This document shows, in pieces, positions 43,293-52,550 of a DNA stretch of 64,000 nucleotides. The first letter of the stretch is position 1; the number at the start of each line of letters is the position of its first letter. A model generated the notes under the pieces. The model had not been told where the DNA came from and searched no databases. It saw only the letters and a program-made list of their open reading frames with translations. Position numbers and translations under genes: made by a program. Source of the stretch: Arthrobacter sp. 131MFCol6.1 (lineage in GTDB: Bacteria; Actinomycetota; Actinomycetes; Actinomycetales; Micrococcaceae); contig NZ_KB895547.1 of assembly GCF_000374925.1 (NCBI RefSeq), forward strand, positions 62,001 to 126,000. Direction: 5' to 3'.

Positions 43293-44420
43293 ATGGCCTC
43301 CGCGACTGGACTCTCCGCAAGCGCACGATTCCTGCGCGGCCGGGTCCGCACCGGCTTTGTCCGGAGCCGGAACTCCCTGGTCCCGGCCATCCAGATGACC
43401 GCCTGCGCCGTCGGCGCCTACGCGTTCGCCGAATACGTCCTGGGCCATTCCGCGCCGCTGTTTGCCGCCACGTCAGCCCTGATTGCGCTCGGGTTTTCCC
43501 GCGACCCCCGGCTGCGCCGCGTCATCGAGGTGGGCATGGGCTGCACGATCGGGATCGTGGTCGGGGACCTGCTGCTGCACTGGCTGGGCTCCGGAATCTG
43601 GCAGGCCGCCGTCGTGCTCCTTTTCTCCATCCTGCTGGCCAGGTTCCTGGACAGCGGGACGATCTTCACCACCCAGCTGGGCCTGCAGTCGGTGCTCGTG
43701 GTGCTCCTGCCCGCGCCGATCGGGGGCCCGTTCACCCGCAGCATCGACGCCGTGGTGGGCGGGGCGTTCGCGCTCCTGGTGACCATCCTCGTCCCCAAGG
43801 ATCCCCGGCGTGAACCCCGCAGTGACGTCAAGAAGCTCCTGCACGAGCTCGCCGAGGTGCTGCGGGAATGCGCGTCGGCGCTGAGCTACAGTGACTCCAC
43901 CCAGGCCTGGCATGCCCTCATCCGGGGCCGGAACTGCCAGCCGCTCATCGACGCCATGCGCCAGTCGCTGCGCGCCTCCGGCGAGGTGGCGACCCTGGCC
44001 CCCGCCTACCGGCGGCACCGGGACGAACTGGACCAGATGGAGCAGTCGCTGGACTACATCGACCTCGCGCTGCGCAACAGCCGGGTCTTTGCGCGCCGCC
44101 TGACCAGCGCCATCAACCATGCGGCGCTCTCGGACGAGGCCACCCAGAACATCGCCGAGGTCCTGCAGGAGACGGCCGCCGCCGTCGACGAACTCTCGCT
44201 CGGCCTGGCGGAAGTGCACGACGGCGCCCGCCGCGCCCACCTGCGCACGGCCCGGTCCGAGCTGCGGGAGATCGCCGTCCGCCTGCATCCGCGGATGCTG
44301 GATGTCCAGCTGCTCGAGGGCGAAACGGTGGTCATGCTGTTCCGCCCGCTCATGGTGGACCTGCTCGAGGCCGCCGGGCTGGATTCCAAGGAAGCCCGGG
44401 ACATCCTTCCCCCGCTGTAG
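43293..44420 (+). CDS. FUSC-family (aromatic-acid-exporter-like) membrane protein
   Basis: A 375-residue protein. The first 170 residues carry about five or six hydrophobic helices (MTACAVGAYAFAEYVLGH, IGIVVGDLLLHWLG). The last 200 form a long helical cytosolic domain with EQSLDYIDLALRNSRVFARRL and RTARSELREIAVRLHPRML. This half-FUSC layout matches ArAE/YgaM-like proteins in actinobacteria. GGAGG is only two bases before ATG 43293, so the start is slightly uncertain. It may export an organic acid or take part in the envelope. No substrate is visible. Confidence 0.85.
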   Translation: MASATGLSASARFLRGRVRTGFVRSRNSLVPAIQMTACAVGAYAFAEYVLGHSAPLFAATSALIALGFSRDPRLRRVIEVGMGCTIGIVVGDLLLHWLGSGIWQAAVVLLFSILLARFLDSGTIFTTQLGLQSVLVVLLPAPIGGPFTRSIDAVVGGAFALLVTILVPKDPRREPRSDVKKLLHELAEVLRECASALSYSDSTQAWHALIRGRNCQPLIDAMRQSLRASGEVATLAPAYRRHRDELDQMEQSLDYIDLALRNSRVFARRLTSAINHAALSDEATQNIAEVLQETAAAVDELSLGLAEVHDGARRAHLRTARSELREIAVRLHPRMLDVQLLEGETVVMLFRPLMVDLLEAAGLDSKEARDILPPL

Positions 44421-44487
44421 CCGCTGTAGCTGGGGCACTGGCCCGCCGACGCGGTCCATTGTCGCTGGCCCCCGATAGTGTGGACCA

Positions 44488-45861
44488 ATGGCTACGAAGA
44501 CTTCCCGGGGGCCGAAGGCGCCCGGCTATAAATGCGCCGAATGCGGCTGGACGACGGCCAAGTGGGTGGGCCGCTGCGGCGAGTGCCAGGCGTGGGGCAG
44601 CGTGGAGGAGACCGGCACCGCCGTCGCCCGGACGACGGCGGCCGCCACGGTCCTGGAACCGGCCCGCCGGATCGCCGACGTCGACGCCACTACCGCCGCT
44701 TTCCTGCCCACCGGCGTGGATGAACTCGACCGCGTGCTCGGCGGCGGGCTGGTGCCCGGCGCCGTGATCCTGCTGGCGGGCGAGCCCGGGGTGGGCAAGT
44801 CCACGCTGCTGCTGGACGTTGCGGCCAAGTTCGCCCGGACGGCCCAGGACGTCCTCTACATCACCGGCGAGGAATCCGCGGCCCAGGTCAAACTCCGCGC
44901 AGACCGGATCGACGCCGTGGCCGAATCCCTGTACCTGTCCGCCGAAACGGACCTGGGGCAGGCCCTGGGGCAGGTGGAGAAGCTGGAGCCGCGGCTGCTG
45001 GTGGTGGACTCCGTGCAGACCCTCAGCAGCGCCGACGTCGAGGGCAGCGCCGGCGGGGTGTCCCAGGTGCGCGAGGTGGCGGCGTCCCTGATCGCGGCGG
45101 CCAAGCGCCGGAACATGACCACACTGCTGGTCGGGCACGTGACCAAGGACGGCTCCATCGCCGGGCCCCGGCTGCTGGAACACCTCGTGGACGTCGTCTG
45201 CCAGTTCGAAGGCGAACGGCACTCGCGGCTGCGGCTGCTGCGCGCGGTCAAAAACCGCTACGGGCCCACCGACGACGTCGGCTGCTTCGATCTGAACGAA
45301 GACGGAATCGAGGGCCTCGCCGATCCCAGCGGACTGTTCGTCTCCCGGACCAAGGAGCCCGTCTCGGGAACCTGCATCACGGTCACGCTGGAGGGCCGCC
45401 GGCCGCTGCTGGCCGAGGTCCAGGCGCTGCTCGCCGAGAGCGCCAGCTCCCAGCCCCGCCGCGCCACCAGCGGACTGGACAGCTCGCGCGTGGCGATGCT
45501 CCTGGCCGTCCTGCAGCAGCGCGCCGGCTGCCTGCTGAACAAGGACGACTCCTACGTGGCAACGGTCGGCGGGGTCAAGCTCAGCGAACCCGCCACGGAC
45601 CTCGCCGTGGCCCTGGCGGTGGCGTCGGCCAAGGCCAGGAAGCCGCTCCCCCAGCGCCTCATCGCCTTCGGCGAGGTGGGCCTGGCGGGCGAAGTCCGCC
45701 CGGTGCCCGGCATCAACCAGCGGATCCAGGAGGCGCACCGGCTCGGCTTCACCCATGCCGTGGTGCCGGCCAGCCCCAACGGGCACGGACCGGTTCCGGC
45801 GGGCTTCTCCGTCCGCGAGGTTGGCCACCTGGCCGAGGCCCTGGGACTGCTGATCAGCTGA
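44488..45861 (+). CDS. radA: DNA repair protein RadA
   Basis: A 457-residue RadA/Sms, full length. The N-terminal zinc finger has Cys16, Cys19, Cys30 and Cys33. Walker A is GEPGVGKST. The KNRYG motif, specific to RadA, follows the Walker B region VVDSVQTLSS. The C-terminal third is the Lon-like domain ending in GFSVREVGHLAEAL. RadA drives branch migration in recombinational repair. In many firmicutes it adjoins disA; here disA lies 10 kb downstream with unrelated genes between. Confidence 0.97.
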   Translation: MATKTSRGPKAPGYKCAECGWTTAKWVGRCGECQAWGSVEETGTAVARTTAAATVLEPARRIADVDATTAAFLPTGVDELDRVLGGGLVPGAVILLAGEPGVGKSTLLLDVAAKFARTAQDVLYITGEESAAQVKLRADRIDAVAESLYLSAETDLGQALGQVEKLEPRLLVVDSVQTLSSADVEGSAGGVSQVREVAASLIAAAKRRNMTTLLVGHVTKDGSIAGPRLLEHLVDVVCQFEGERHSRLRLLRAVKNRYGPTDDVGCFDLNEDGIEGLADPSGLFVSRTKEPVSGTCITVTLEGRRPLLAEVQALLAESASSQPRRATSGLDSSRVAMLLAVLQQRAGCLLNKDDSYVATVGGVKLSEPATDLAVALAVASAKARKPLPQRLIAFGEVGLAGEVRPVPGINQRIQEAHRLGFTHAVVPASPNGHGPVPAGFSVREVGHLAEALGLLIS

Positions 45862-45955
45862 CGCCGCGGAGGCCACAGAGGCCTGGGGGCTGGGGCCTCG
45901 GGATGACGCGAGTTATCGAGGTCCGCCGAATCCTGAAAATGCCCCCTTGCCAAGG

Positions 45956-45972
45956 ATACCCCCCGGGGGTAT
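45956..45972. promoter_or_regulatory. CsoR-type operator upstream of the P-type ATPase
   Basis: ATACCCCCCGGGGGTAT is a perfect palindrome around a central base. It has the ATACCCC/GGGGTAT halves of CsoR copper operators. It lies 47 bases before the ATPase ATG at 46020, so it should control that gene and the coupled methyltransferase. Confidence 0.85.
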
Positions 45973-46019
45973 GTTGAGCGTAGCCGCAGATGACTGAGCA
46001 TCCGTCAGGAGCACGCACC

Positions 46020-48176
46020 ATGGAACACCGGCACAGCAGCCCCGGCGTGGACCGGGGAATCGAGAACCACAGTCCGGGCGGGACGCCGCACGGCAGTCAT
46101 GCCGTGGGCCCCTCCGCGGACGAGCACACGGTGCACAGCCACGGCCAGCATGCCGGGCACAGCGTCGCAATGTTCAGGAACAGGTTCTGGCTGACACTGG
46201 CCCTGGCCGTGCCGGTGGTCTTCTTCAGCCCCATGTTCGCGGAGCTCCTGGGCTACGAGCCTCCCGCCTTTCCCGGCTCAGCGTGGATCCCGCCGGTGTT
46301 CGGCACGGCGATCTACCTTTACGGCGGCCGCCCGTTCCTCAAGGGCGGGCTCAATGAGCTGAAAACGCGTACGCCGGGGATGATGCTGCTGATCGCCATG
46401 GCTATCAGCGTCGCCTTCATCGCCTCCTGGGCGACCAGCCTCGGCATCGGCGGTGTCGATCTCGACTTCTGGTGGGAGCTGGCGCTGCTGGTCCCCATCA
46501 TGCTGCTGGGCCACTGGATCGAGATGCGCGCCCTCGGCTCGGCCCAGGGGGCCCTGGATGCCCTGGCGGCGCTGCTGCCCGACGAAGCGGAACGCGTCAC
46601 GGCCGCCGGCACGGAGACTGTCAGCCTCTCCGAGCTCCGCACCGGGGACACCATCCTGGTCCGTCCCGGCGGCCGGATGCCGGCCGACGGCACCGTCAGC
46701 GGCGGCCAGGCCGAATTCGACGAATCCATGATCACGGGCGAATCAAAAACCGTCCTGCGGGCCCCGGGCGATCCCGTGGTGGCCGGCACCATCGCCACGG
46801 ACAACTCCGTGCGGGTCCGGGTGTCAGCCATCGGCGAGGACACGGCCCTCGCCGGGATCCGGCGCCTCGTGGCCGAGGCGCAGGCGTCCTCCTCCCGGGC
46901 CCAGGCCCTGGCCGACCGGGCCGCGGCGTTCCTCTTCTACTTCGCGGCCGGCACCGGCGTCCTGACGTTCATCTTCTGGACCCTGATGGGCAGCGTAAGC
47001 GACGCGGTCACGCGCACCGTGACGGTCCTGGTGATCGCCTGCCCCCATGCCCTCGGCCTTGCCATCCCGCTCGTCATCGCCATCTCCACCGAGCGGGCCG
47101 CCCGGGCGGGCGTCCTGATCAAGAACCGGATGGCGCTGGAACGCATGCGGACAGTCGACGTCGTGCTGTTCGACAAGACCGGAACCCTGACCAGGGGCGA
47201 GCCGGAGCTCAAGGAGGTCGCCGCCGCCGCGGCCGCCGGCGCGGCCGCCGGCACAAACTCTGCCACACCAACCGGCCAAGACTCTGCGCAGAATACGGTG
47301 CTGGCACTCGCGGCCGCTGTGGAGGCTGACAGCGAGCATCCCCTGGCCCGCTCAATCGTCGCCGCAGCCCGGGAACGGGGACTGGAGCTTCCGACGGCGG
47401 ACGGGTTCACGTCCCTGACCGGCCGCGGAGTCCGGGCCACGGTCGATGGCCGCACGGTCCAGGTGGGCGGCCCGGCCCTGCTCCGGGAGCTAGGTTTGCA
47501 GGAGCCGCGGGATTTGGCCGCCACCACCGGCGCCTGGCTGGAGCGCGGCGCGGCGGTGCTCCACGTTGTGGACGGCGGCACGGTCCTGGGTGCCGTCAGC
47601 CTCGAGGACGCTGTGCGGCCCGAGTCCCGCCAGGCCGTCCGGGCCCTGCAGGCACGCGGCATCAAGGTGGCCATGGTCACCGGGGACGCCCGTCAGGTGG
47701 CGCACGCCGTCGCCGCCGAACTCGGCATCGACGAAGTGTTCGCCGAGGTCCTCCCCGCCGACAAGGACAAGAAGGTGGCGGAGCTCCAAGGCCGTGGGCT
47801 GAAGGTGGCCATGGTTGGCGACGGCGTCAACGACTCCCCCGCGCTGGCACGGGCAGAGGTGGGGATCGCGATTGGCGGCGGCACGGATGTGGCCGTGGAA
47901 TCCGCCGGAGTGGTCCTGGCCGGCAACGATCCGCGGGCCGTGCTGTCAATGCTCGATCTGTCCAGGGCGAGCTACCGGAAGATGTGGCAAAACCTCGTGT
48001 GGGCCACCGGCTACAACATCATCTCCGTGCCGCTGGCGGCCGGTGTCCTCGCCTTCGCGGGGATCGTCCTCTCCCCCGCCGCGGGCGCCGTGATGATGTC
48101 GGCGTCGACCATTGTGGTTGCCCTGAACGCCCAGCTGCTGCGCAGGCTCAAGCTCAACCCGGCCGCGGTCAGCTGA
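46020..48176 (+). CDS. CopB-type heavy-metal P1B-ATPase
   Basis: A 718-residue metal pump. The N-terminal 50 residues hold about ten histidines and no Cys-x-x-Cys domain. Motifs in order are EFDESMITGES, the membrane metal site IACPHALGLAIP (CPH, not CPC), the phosphorylation site DKTGTLT, and GDGVNDSPALARAEVG. CPH with a His-rich N-terminus is the CopB/P1B-3 type, which exports copper or silver. I chose ATG 46020 because AGGAG is eight bases upstream. A CsoR-type operator precedes it, which strongly supports copper control. Confidence 0.94.
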   Translation: MEHRHSSPGVDRGIENHSPGGTPHGSHAVGPSADEHTVHSHGQHAGHSVAMFRNRFWLTLALAVPVVFFSPMFAELLGYEPPAFPGSAWIPPVFGTAIYLYGGRPFLKGGLNELKTRTPGMMLLIAMAISVAFIASWATSLGIGGVDLDFWWELALLVPIMLLGHWIEMRALGSAQGALDALAALLPDEAERVTAAGTETVSLSELRTGDTILVRPGGRMPADGTVSGGQAEFDESMITGESKTVLRAPGDPVVAGTIATDNSVRVRVSAIGEDTALAGIRRLVAEAQASSSRAQALADRAAAFLFYFAAGTGVLTFIFWTLMGSVSDAVTRTVTVLVIACPHALGLAIPLVIAISTERAARAGVLIKNRMALERMRTVDVVLFDKTGTLTRGEPELKEVAAAAAAGAAAGTNSATPTGQDSAQNTVLALAAAVEADSEHPLARSIVAAARERGLELPTADGFTSLTGRGVRATVDGRTVQVGGPALLRELGLQEPRDLAATTGAWLERGAAVLHVVDGGTVLGAVSLEDAVRPESRQAVRALQARGIKVAMVTGDARQVAHAVAAELGIDEVFAEVLPADKDKKVAELQGRGLKVAMVGDGVNDSPALARAEVGIAIGGGTDVAVESAGVVLAGNDPRAVLSMLDLSRASYRKMWQNLVWATGYNIISVPLAAGVLAFAGIVLSPAAGAVMMSASTIVVALNAQLLRRLKLNPAAVS

Positions 48177-48192
48177 CCTGGTGGAGGCCCCC

Positions 48193-48828
48193 ATGCCGGA
48201 AACCACCCGCCGCGAGTCATCCTTCGGGAGATCGTACGCCCGGGTAGGTCCGCGGATGGACGCCCGCGGCGCAGCCGAGCACCGCCGCCGGCTCGTGGCG
48301 CCGGCGCACGGCTTCGTCATCGAAATCGGGGCGGGCTACGGGGCCACCTTCCCCTTCTACCCTTCCACGGTGTCCAGCGTGCTGGCCCTCGAACCGGACC
48401 CCACGCTCCGTGCGCTGGCCCTCGCCGCCGCCGGCAAGGCGCCGGTGCCCGTCACGGTGAGGGAAGGCGTGGCGGAAGCGCTGCCGGCGGCGGATGCCTC
48501 GGCCGACGTCGTCGTTTCCAGTTTGGTGCTGTGCAACGTGGCGGACCCGTCCGTGGCCCTGGCGGAGGTGGTCCGGGTCCTGCGCCCCGGCGGCCTGCTG
48601 CTGTTCTACGAGCACGTCCGCTCCGCGCACCGCCTGCTCGGGGCAGCCGAAGACCTGCTCACACCGCTGTGGGCCCGGCTGGCAGGCGGATGCCACCCGA
48701 ACCGTGACACCGCCGCCATGATCGCCGGGGCCGGCCTGAGCGTGCAGGGCATCGAACGCTTCGGTTTTTCGGTCCTTCCCGGCAACCCGCGGCTGGCCCA
48801 CGTCCTCGGGGTGGCGGGCAAATCCTGA
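48193..48828 (+). CDS. Class I SAM-dependent methyltransferase, coupled to CopB
   Basis: A 211-residue methyltransferase of the UbiE/Methyltransf_11 kind. VIEIGAGYGATFPFYPS is motif I, VLALEPDP motif II, DVVVSSLVLCNVADP motif IV and VLRPGGLLLFYEHVRS motif V. ATG 48193 has GGAGG five bases upstream and lies only 16 bases after the ATPase stop. It is probably co-transcribed and translationally coupled with the copper pump. The substrate, perhaps a small molecule or lipid, is unknown. The pairing with a copper exporter is unusual in my recollection. Confidence 0.88.
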   Translation: MPETTRRESSFGRSYARVGPRMDARGAAEHRRRLVAPAHGFVIEIGAGYGATFPFYPSTVSSVLALEPDPTLRALALAAAGKAPVPVTVREGVAEALPAADASADVVVSSLVLCNVADPSVALAEVVRVLRPGGLLLFYEHVRSAHRLLGAAEDLLTPLWARLAGGCHPNRDTAAMIAGAGLSVQGIERFGFSVLPGNPRLAHVLGVAGKS

Positions 48829-48854
48829 CCCGGCCCCGGCCCCGGCACGACGAA

Positions 48855-48887
48855 GAGGGACGCCTGCCGCGATGGCAGACGCCCCTC
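48855..48887. terminator. Bidirectional hairpin between methyltransferase and desaturase
   Basis: GAGGGACGCCTGCC pairs with GGCAGACGCCCCTC around GCGAT with two mismatched steps. It lies in the short gap between the convergent methyltransferase and desaturase genes. Confidence 0.75.
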
Positions 48888-48923
48888 TCATGATTCCGCT
48901 CCGGCTGAGCCGGCCTGGGTTTG

Positions 48924-50126
48924 CTAGGCCTTCTTGGGAGGCAGGGCCAGCTTGAAGATCTTGGCCCACGTGGAGCCGACCTGCTTCAGCAGCGGACCCG
49001 TGGTGTACGGCAGTCCGTAGCGCTTGCAGATCTCCTGCACCTTCGGCTGGACCTCCGCGTAGCGGTTTGAGGGCAGGTCCGGGAACAGGTGGTGCTCAAT
49101 CTGGTGCGAAAGGTTGCCGGTCATGAGGTGCATGAACTTGGAGCCGGAGATGTTGGCCGAGCCAATCATCTGCCGCACGTACCAGTCGCCGCGGGTCTCG
49201 CCCTCCACCATTTCCTCGGTGAAGGTGTCTGTGCCTTCGGGGAAGTGGCCGCAGAAGATCACTGCGTGTGCCCACACGTTGCGGACGGCGTTGGCGGTCA
49301 GCGTGCCGTAGAGGGCCTGCTTGCCGGAACCGGTCAGCATTGCGACGGCGGGGGTGGCGGCGTAGTCCTTGGTGAACTGCTTCAGGGCCTTGCGGCCGAG
49401 GGCTTTCAGGTCCTTGGTCAGGGCTTCCTTGGACTTCCGGCCCTCCTTGTAGTCCACCAGTTCGAGGTCGTAGATCGCGATGCCCCACTCGAAGACGGGT
49501 GCCAGCAGCGCGTTGTACAGCGGATTGCCCAGGTTGAACGGCTTCCATTCCTGGTCCGGATCCATCCGCAGCAGGTTGTATCCGATGTCGTTGTCCTTGC
49601 CGACCACATTTGTCCAGCGGTGGTGGAGGTCGTTGTGGGTGTGCTGCCAGGAGCGCGCGGGGGTGACGAAGTCCCATTCCCACGTGGTGGAGTGGATGTC
49701 CGGGTCCCGCATCCAGTCCCACTGCCCGTGCAGGATGTTGTGCCCGAGTTCCATGTTTTCCAGGATCTTGGCGAAGCTCAGCAGCGCGGTGCCGGCGATC
49801 CAGGCCGGTTTCTTCTTGCTGACCAGGAGCAGGGCACGGCCGGAGAGCTCCAGGCCGCGCTGGATCTTGATCATGCGGCGGATGTAGGCGGCGTCGGCGG
49901 ATCCGCGCTTGGCGAGGATGTCATCCTTGATGGCGTCGAGTTCGCGACCCAGCTCCGCCACTTGCTCGTCGGAGAGGTGGGCGGCCGCGGGCGGACGCAG
50001 CAACGGGCTGCCGGTCTCGGCGAGGGCGCCGGGCCGCGTCTTCGCGACCGTGACGACCTTTGCTGTGTCGGCTGAACCGCTGGTGTCGGCGTCGGAAAGG
50101 TCCGGTTTGTTGGAAACAATCGTCAT
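48924..50126 (-). CDS. Acyl-CoA/fatty-acid desaturase (DesA3-like)
   Basis: A 400-residue integral membrane di-iron desaturase. The three His boxes are GHNILHG (His129, His133), HTHNDLHH (around residues 162-169) and HQIEHHLFPDLP near residue 345. The N-terminal 80 residues are polar. The pattern resembles mycobacterial DesA3-type acyl-CoA desaturases. It follows the ferredoxin-reductase gene after 13 bases on the same strand, so electrons should come from that partner. It would introduce a double bond into membrane fatty acids. Confidence 0.94.
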   Translation of the reverse strand: MTIVSNKPDLSDADTSGSADTAKVVTVAKTRPGALAETGSPLLRPPAAAHLSDEQVAELGRELDAIKDDILAKRGSADAAYIRRMIKIQRGLELSGRALLLVSKKKPAWIAGTALLSFAKILENMELGHNILHGQWDWMRDPDIHSTTWEWDFVTPARSWQHTHNDLHHRWTNVVGKDNDIGYNLLRMDPDQEWKPFNLGNPLYNALLAPVFEWGIAIYDLELVDYKEGRKSKEALTKDLKALGRKALKQFTKDYAATPAVAMLTGSGKQALYGTLTANAVRNVWAHAVIFCGHFPEGTDTFTEEMVEGETRGDWYVRQMIGSANISGSKFMHLMTGNLSHQIEHHLFPDLPSNRYAEVQPKVQEICKRYGLPYTTGPLLKQVGSTWAKIFKLALPPKKA

Positions 50127-50139
50127 GCGGTGATACTCC

Positions 50140-51219
50140 TCAGAGGTCGAGGTTAACGGGGCCGGCGGCTGCCGACACGCACGTCTGGATTAGTTGGCCG
50201 GGCTCGCCGTGCACTTCGTTGGTGCGAAGGTCACGGACATGACCGGCCCGCAGCGGGATGAGGCAGCTGTGGCAGATGCCCATGCGGCAGCCGCTGGGCA
50301 TCAGGACGCCGGCGTCCTCGCCGACATCGAGCAGCGGGGTGTCGCCGTCGGCCTCGACTTCACGGTCGGAGGCCTCGAACGTGACCAGTCCGCCGTCGTG
50401 CCCGGCGCCGCCGGCGAGGCTGGCGCTGAAGCGTTCGATGGTCAGGGTGCCAGAGCTGGCCGCGGCCTGCTGTGCGTCCTCCGCTTCGGCCTCCCACAGT
50501 GCCTCGGCGTCGTTGAGGAAGCCTTCCGGGCCGCACGCGTAGGCGGCGCGCTGGCGCCAGTCCGGGCAGAGCCGGTCCAGGTCGGCGGCCGAGGTGAAGT
50601 CCAGCCGTCCGCTCTCCGCGGTGAACCAGTGCGTGACGCGCAGGTTGGGGAACTGGTCGGCGAGCTCGGCGAGTTCTTCACGGAAGATGGTGTCCGCGGC
50701 GGTGCGGGCGGTGTGGATCAGGACGACGTCGGAATCCGGGCGGTGCGGAACGAGCGTGCGGATCATCGACATCACCGGGGTGATCCCGCTGCCGGCCGTG
50801 AGCATGAGCAGCGGACGCGGATGCTCGGGAAGGACAAAGTCGCCCTGCGGGGGCGCCAGGAACAGGACGTCGCCGGGCTTGGTGCCGCGTACTAGGGCCC
50901 CGGAGACGGCGCCCATGTCGGTCACGGTGATTGCCGGGTCCTGTCCGGCGGGGGCGCTGAGCGAGTAGGACCGCCAGTGGCGGACACCGTCGAGCTCGAC
51001 GCCAATACGGGCCCACTGGCCGGCAAGGTGTGCTTGCCAGCCGCGGCCGGGACGGAAGAAAATGGTGGCGGAATCGGCCGTTTCTGGAACCACCCTGGTG
51101 ACCACGCCGCGCAATTGGCGGGCGGAAAACACAGGATTGAAAAGCGACAGAATGTCTTCTGGAGCTAATGGGGTGGTCAGTAGAGATGCGGCGCGCGCCA
51201 GCTTACGGAGCCGGATCAT
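50140..51219 (-). CDS. Ferredoxin reductase fused to a 2Fe-2S domain (desaturase partner)
   Basis: A 359-residue electron-transfer protein. FAD-binding (HWRSYSLSAPAG) and NAD(P)-binding (LLMLTAGSGITPVMSMI, YACGPEGFLND) domains are followed by a C-terminal plant-type ferredoxin. The last part reads MPSGCRMGICHSCLIPLRAG and ends with the fourth Cys in LIQTCVS. It would pass electrons from NAD(P)H to the desaturase encoded 13 bases downstream. This is the Rv3230c-Rv3229c arrangement of mycobacteria. A PucR-like gene diverges from it. Confidence 0.94.
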   Translation of the reverse strand: MIRLRKLARAASLLTTPLAPEDILSLFNPVFSARQLRGVVTRVVPETADSATIFFRPGRGWQAHLAGQWARIGVELDGVRHWRSYSLSAPAGQDPAITVTDMGAVSGALVRGTKPGDVLFLAPPQGDFVLPEHPRPLLMLTAGSGITPVMSMIRTLVPHRPDSDVVLIHTARTAADTIFREELAELADQFPNLRVTHWFTAESGRLDFTSAADLDRLCPDWRQRAAYACGPEGFLNDAEALWEAEAEDAQQAAASSGTLTIERFSASLAGGAGHDGGLVTFEASDREVEADGDTPLLDVGEDAGVLMPSGCRMGICHSCLIPLRAGHVRDLRTNEVHGEPGQLIQTCVSAAAGPVNLDL

Positions 51220-51316
51220 TCATCAAGCTTATGTCAGATTGCGCCATACTTCTTCACTCAAGGCATACGATCGACTCGAGAAAACTATCCCGCCGCAACA
51301 ACTCATCGGACTGTCC

Positions 51317-52525
51317 ATGAACGTATCCCCTGCTCGGGAGCCTGCCGGCCCCGTCCCCGCCTACGATCCTCCCTGGCTGGCCCTGCCGCGGGAGGTCAGC
51401 GACATGCTGCGTCCGCGGATGCCCGGCATTGTCGAGGCCATCATCGAGGCCGTCCCGCAGCTCGTCCCGGCGTACGCCAGGCCGATTGAGGGGCGCTTCG
51501 GCAGGGGGCTGCGACGGGGTGTGGCCGCGGCGCTGGACCGGTTCCTGCAGTTGCCCGGGACCAGGCTGCCGGCGTTGTCCGAGGAAAGCCGGGAGCTGGT
51601 GGCCGGGTTGGGCAGCGGCGAGTTCCGGCAGGGGCGGAGCATGGACGCGCTCCTGAGCGCCTACCGGATGGGCGCCCGCGTGACCTTCCGGGAGATGTCC
51701 AAAGTCTCAGTGGAACACCATCTGGGCCAGGGCGTCGTGGTGGATCTTGGCGAATCGATCCTCGCGTACATCGATGAGCTGTCGGCGGTCAGCGCCGAGG
51801 CCTATGCCTTTGAACAGTCCGAACGGGCCGGAGCGGTGGACCGGCGGCGCACCGAACTGCTGGACCTGCTCCTGCTCGGCCAGGCCGATGAGGCGGCCCT
51901 GCGCCAGACGGCGGCGATGGCGGACTGGTCCCTGCCCCAGCGCATGGCGGTGGTGACGCTGCCGCTGGACCGGGCGGCCGGGCTGCGGTTGCGCCTGGGT
52001 CCGGGCACCCTTGTGATTGAGCGCGAGACCGACGTTGTGGCCCTGGTGCCGGCGCGGGTGTCGCGCTCCGCCCGGGACGACCTGGACCGTGCCCTGAAGG
52101 GGCGCGGCGCTTCCGTGGGACCGGCCGGGGGCTGGGAGAGAGTTCCGGACTCGCTGCGGCTGGCCGTGCTGGCGGCCGCGGCGCTGCCTCCGCGGGAGGG
52201 GCCGGACGATCCCCCGATCTGGGCCGACGAGCACCTGGCGCAGGTGATTCTCGGCGCGGAACCCTCGGCGATCACCGAGCTCGCCAACCGCCGGCTCGCG
52301 CCGCTGGAAGGGCTCCGGCCCGCCCAGCGCGACCGGCTCGCCGAAACCCTGCTCTCCTGGCTGCGCCACTGGGGCCAGCGGGCGCCTGTGGCCGCCGAAC
52401 TCGGGATCCACCCGCAGACCGTGGGCTACCGGGCAGCCCAGTTGCGCGAGCTCTTCGGCGACGCCCTCGAGGATCCAACGGCGCGCTTCGAACTCGAACT
52501 GGCCCTGCACGCCGGCCGGCGGTAG
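51317..52525 (+). CDS. PucR-like helix-turn-helix regulator
   Basis: A 402-residue regulator. Residues about 25-170 are helical with PGIVEAIIEAVPQLVPAYARPIE and SMDALLSAYRMGARVTFREMSK, like the N-terminal domain of actinobacterial PucR/CdaR-type regulators. The C-terminal HTH is WGQRAPVAAELGIHPQTVGYRAAQLRELFG. ATG 51317 is chosen; the longer frame upstream overlaps the reductase start region and lacks a ribosome site. It is divergent from the reductase/desaturase operon and may respond to fatty-acid state, which is inferred only from position. Confidence 0.88.
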   Translation: MNVSPAREPAGPVPAYDPPWLALPREVSDMLRPRMPGIVEAIIEAVPQLVPAYARPIEGRFGRGLRRGVAAALDRFLQLPGTRLPALSEESRELVAGLGSGEFRQGRSMDALLSAYRMGARVTFREMSKVSVEHHLGQGVVVDLGESILAYIDELSAVSAEAYAFEQSERAGAVDRRRTELLDLLLLGQADEAALRQTAAMADWSLPQRMAVVTLPLDRAAGLRLRLGPGTLVIERETDVVALVPARVSRSARDDLDRALKGRGASVGPAGGWERVPDSLRLAVLAAAALPPREGPDDPPIWADEHLAQVILGAEPSAITELANRRLAPLEGLRPAQRDRLAETLLSWLRHWGQRAPVAAELGIHPQTVGYRAAQLRELFGDALEDPTARFELELALHAGRR

Positions 52526-52550
52526 GCCAGCCCGTCAGGAGGACCGCAGG

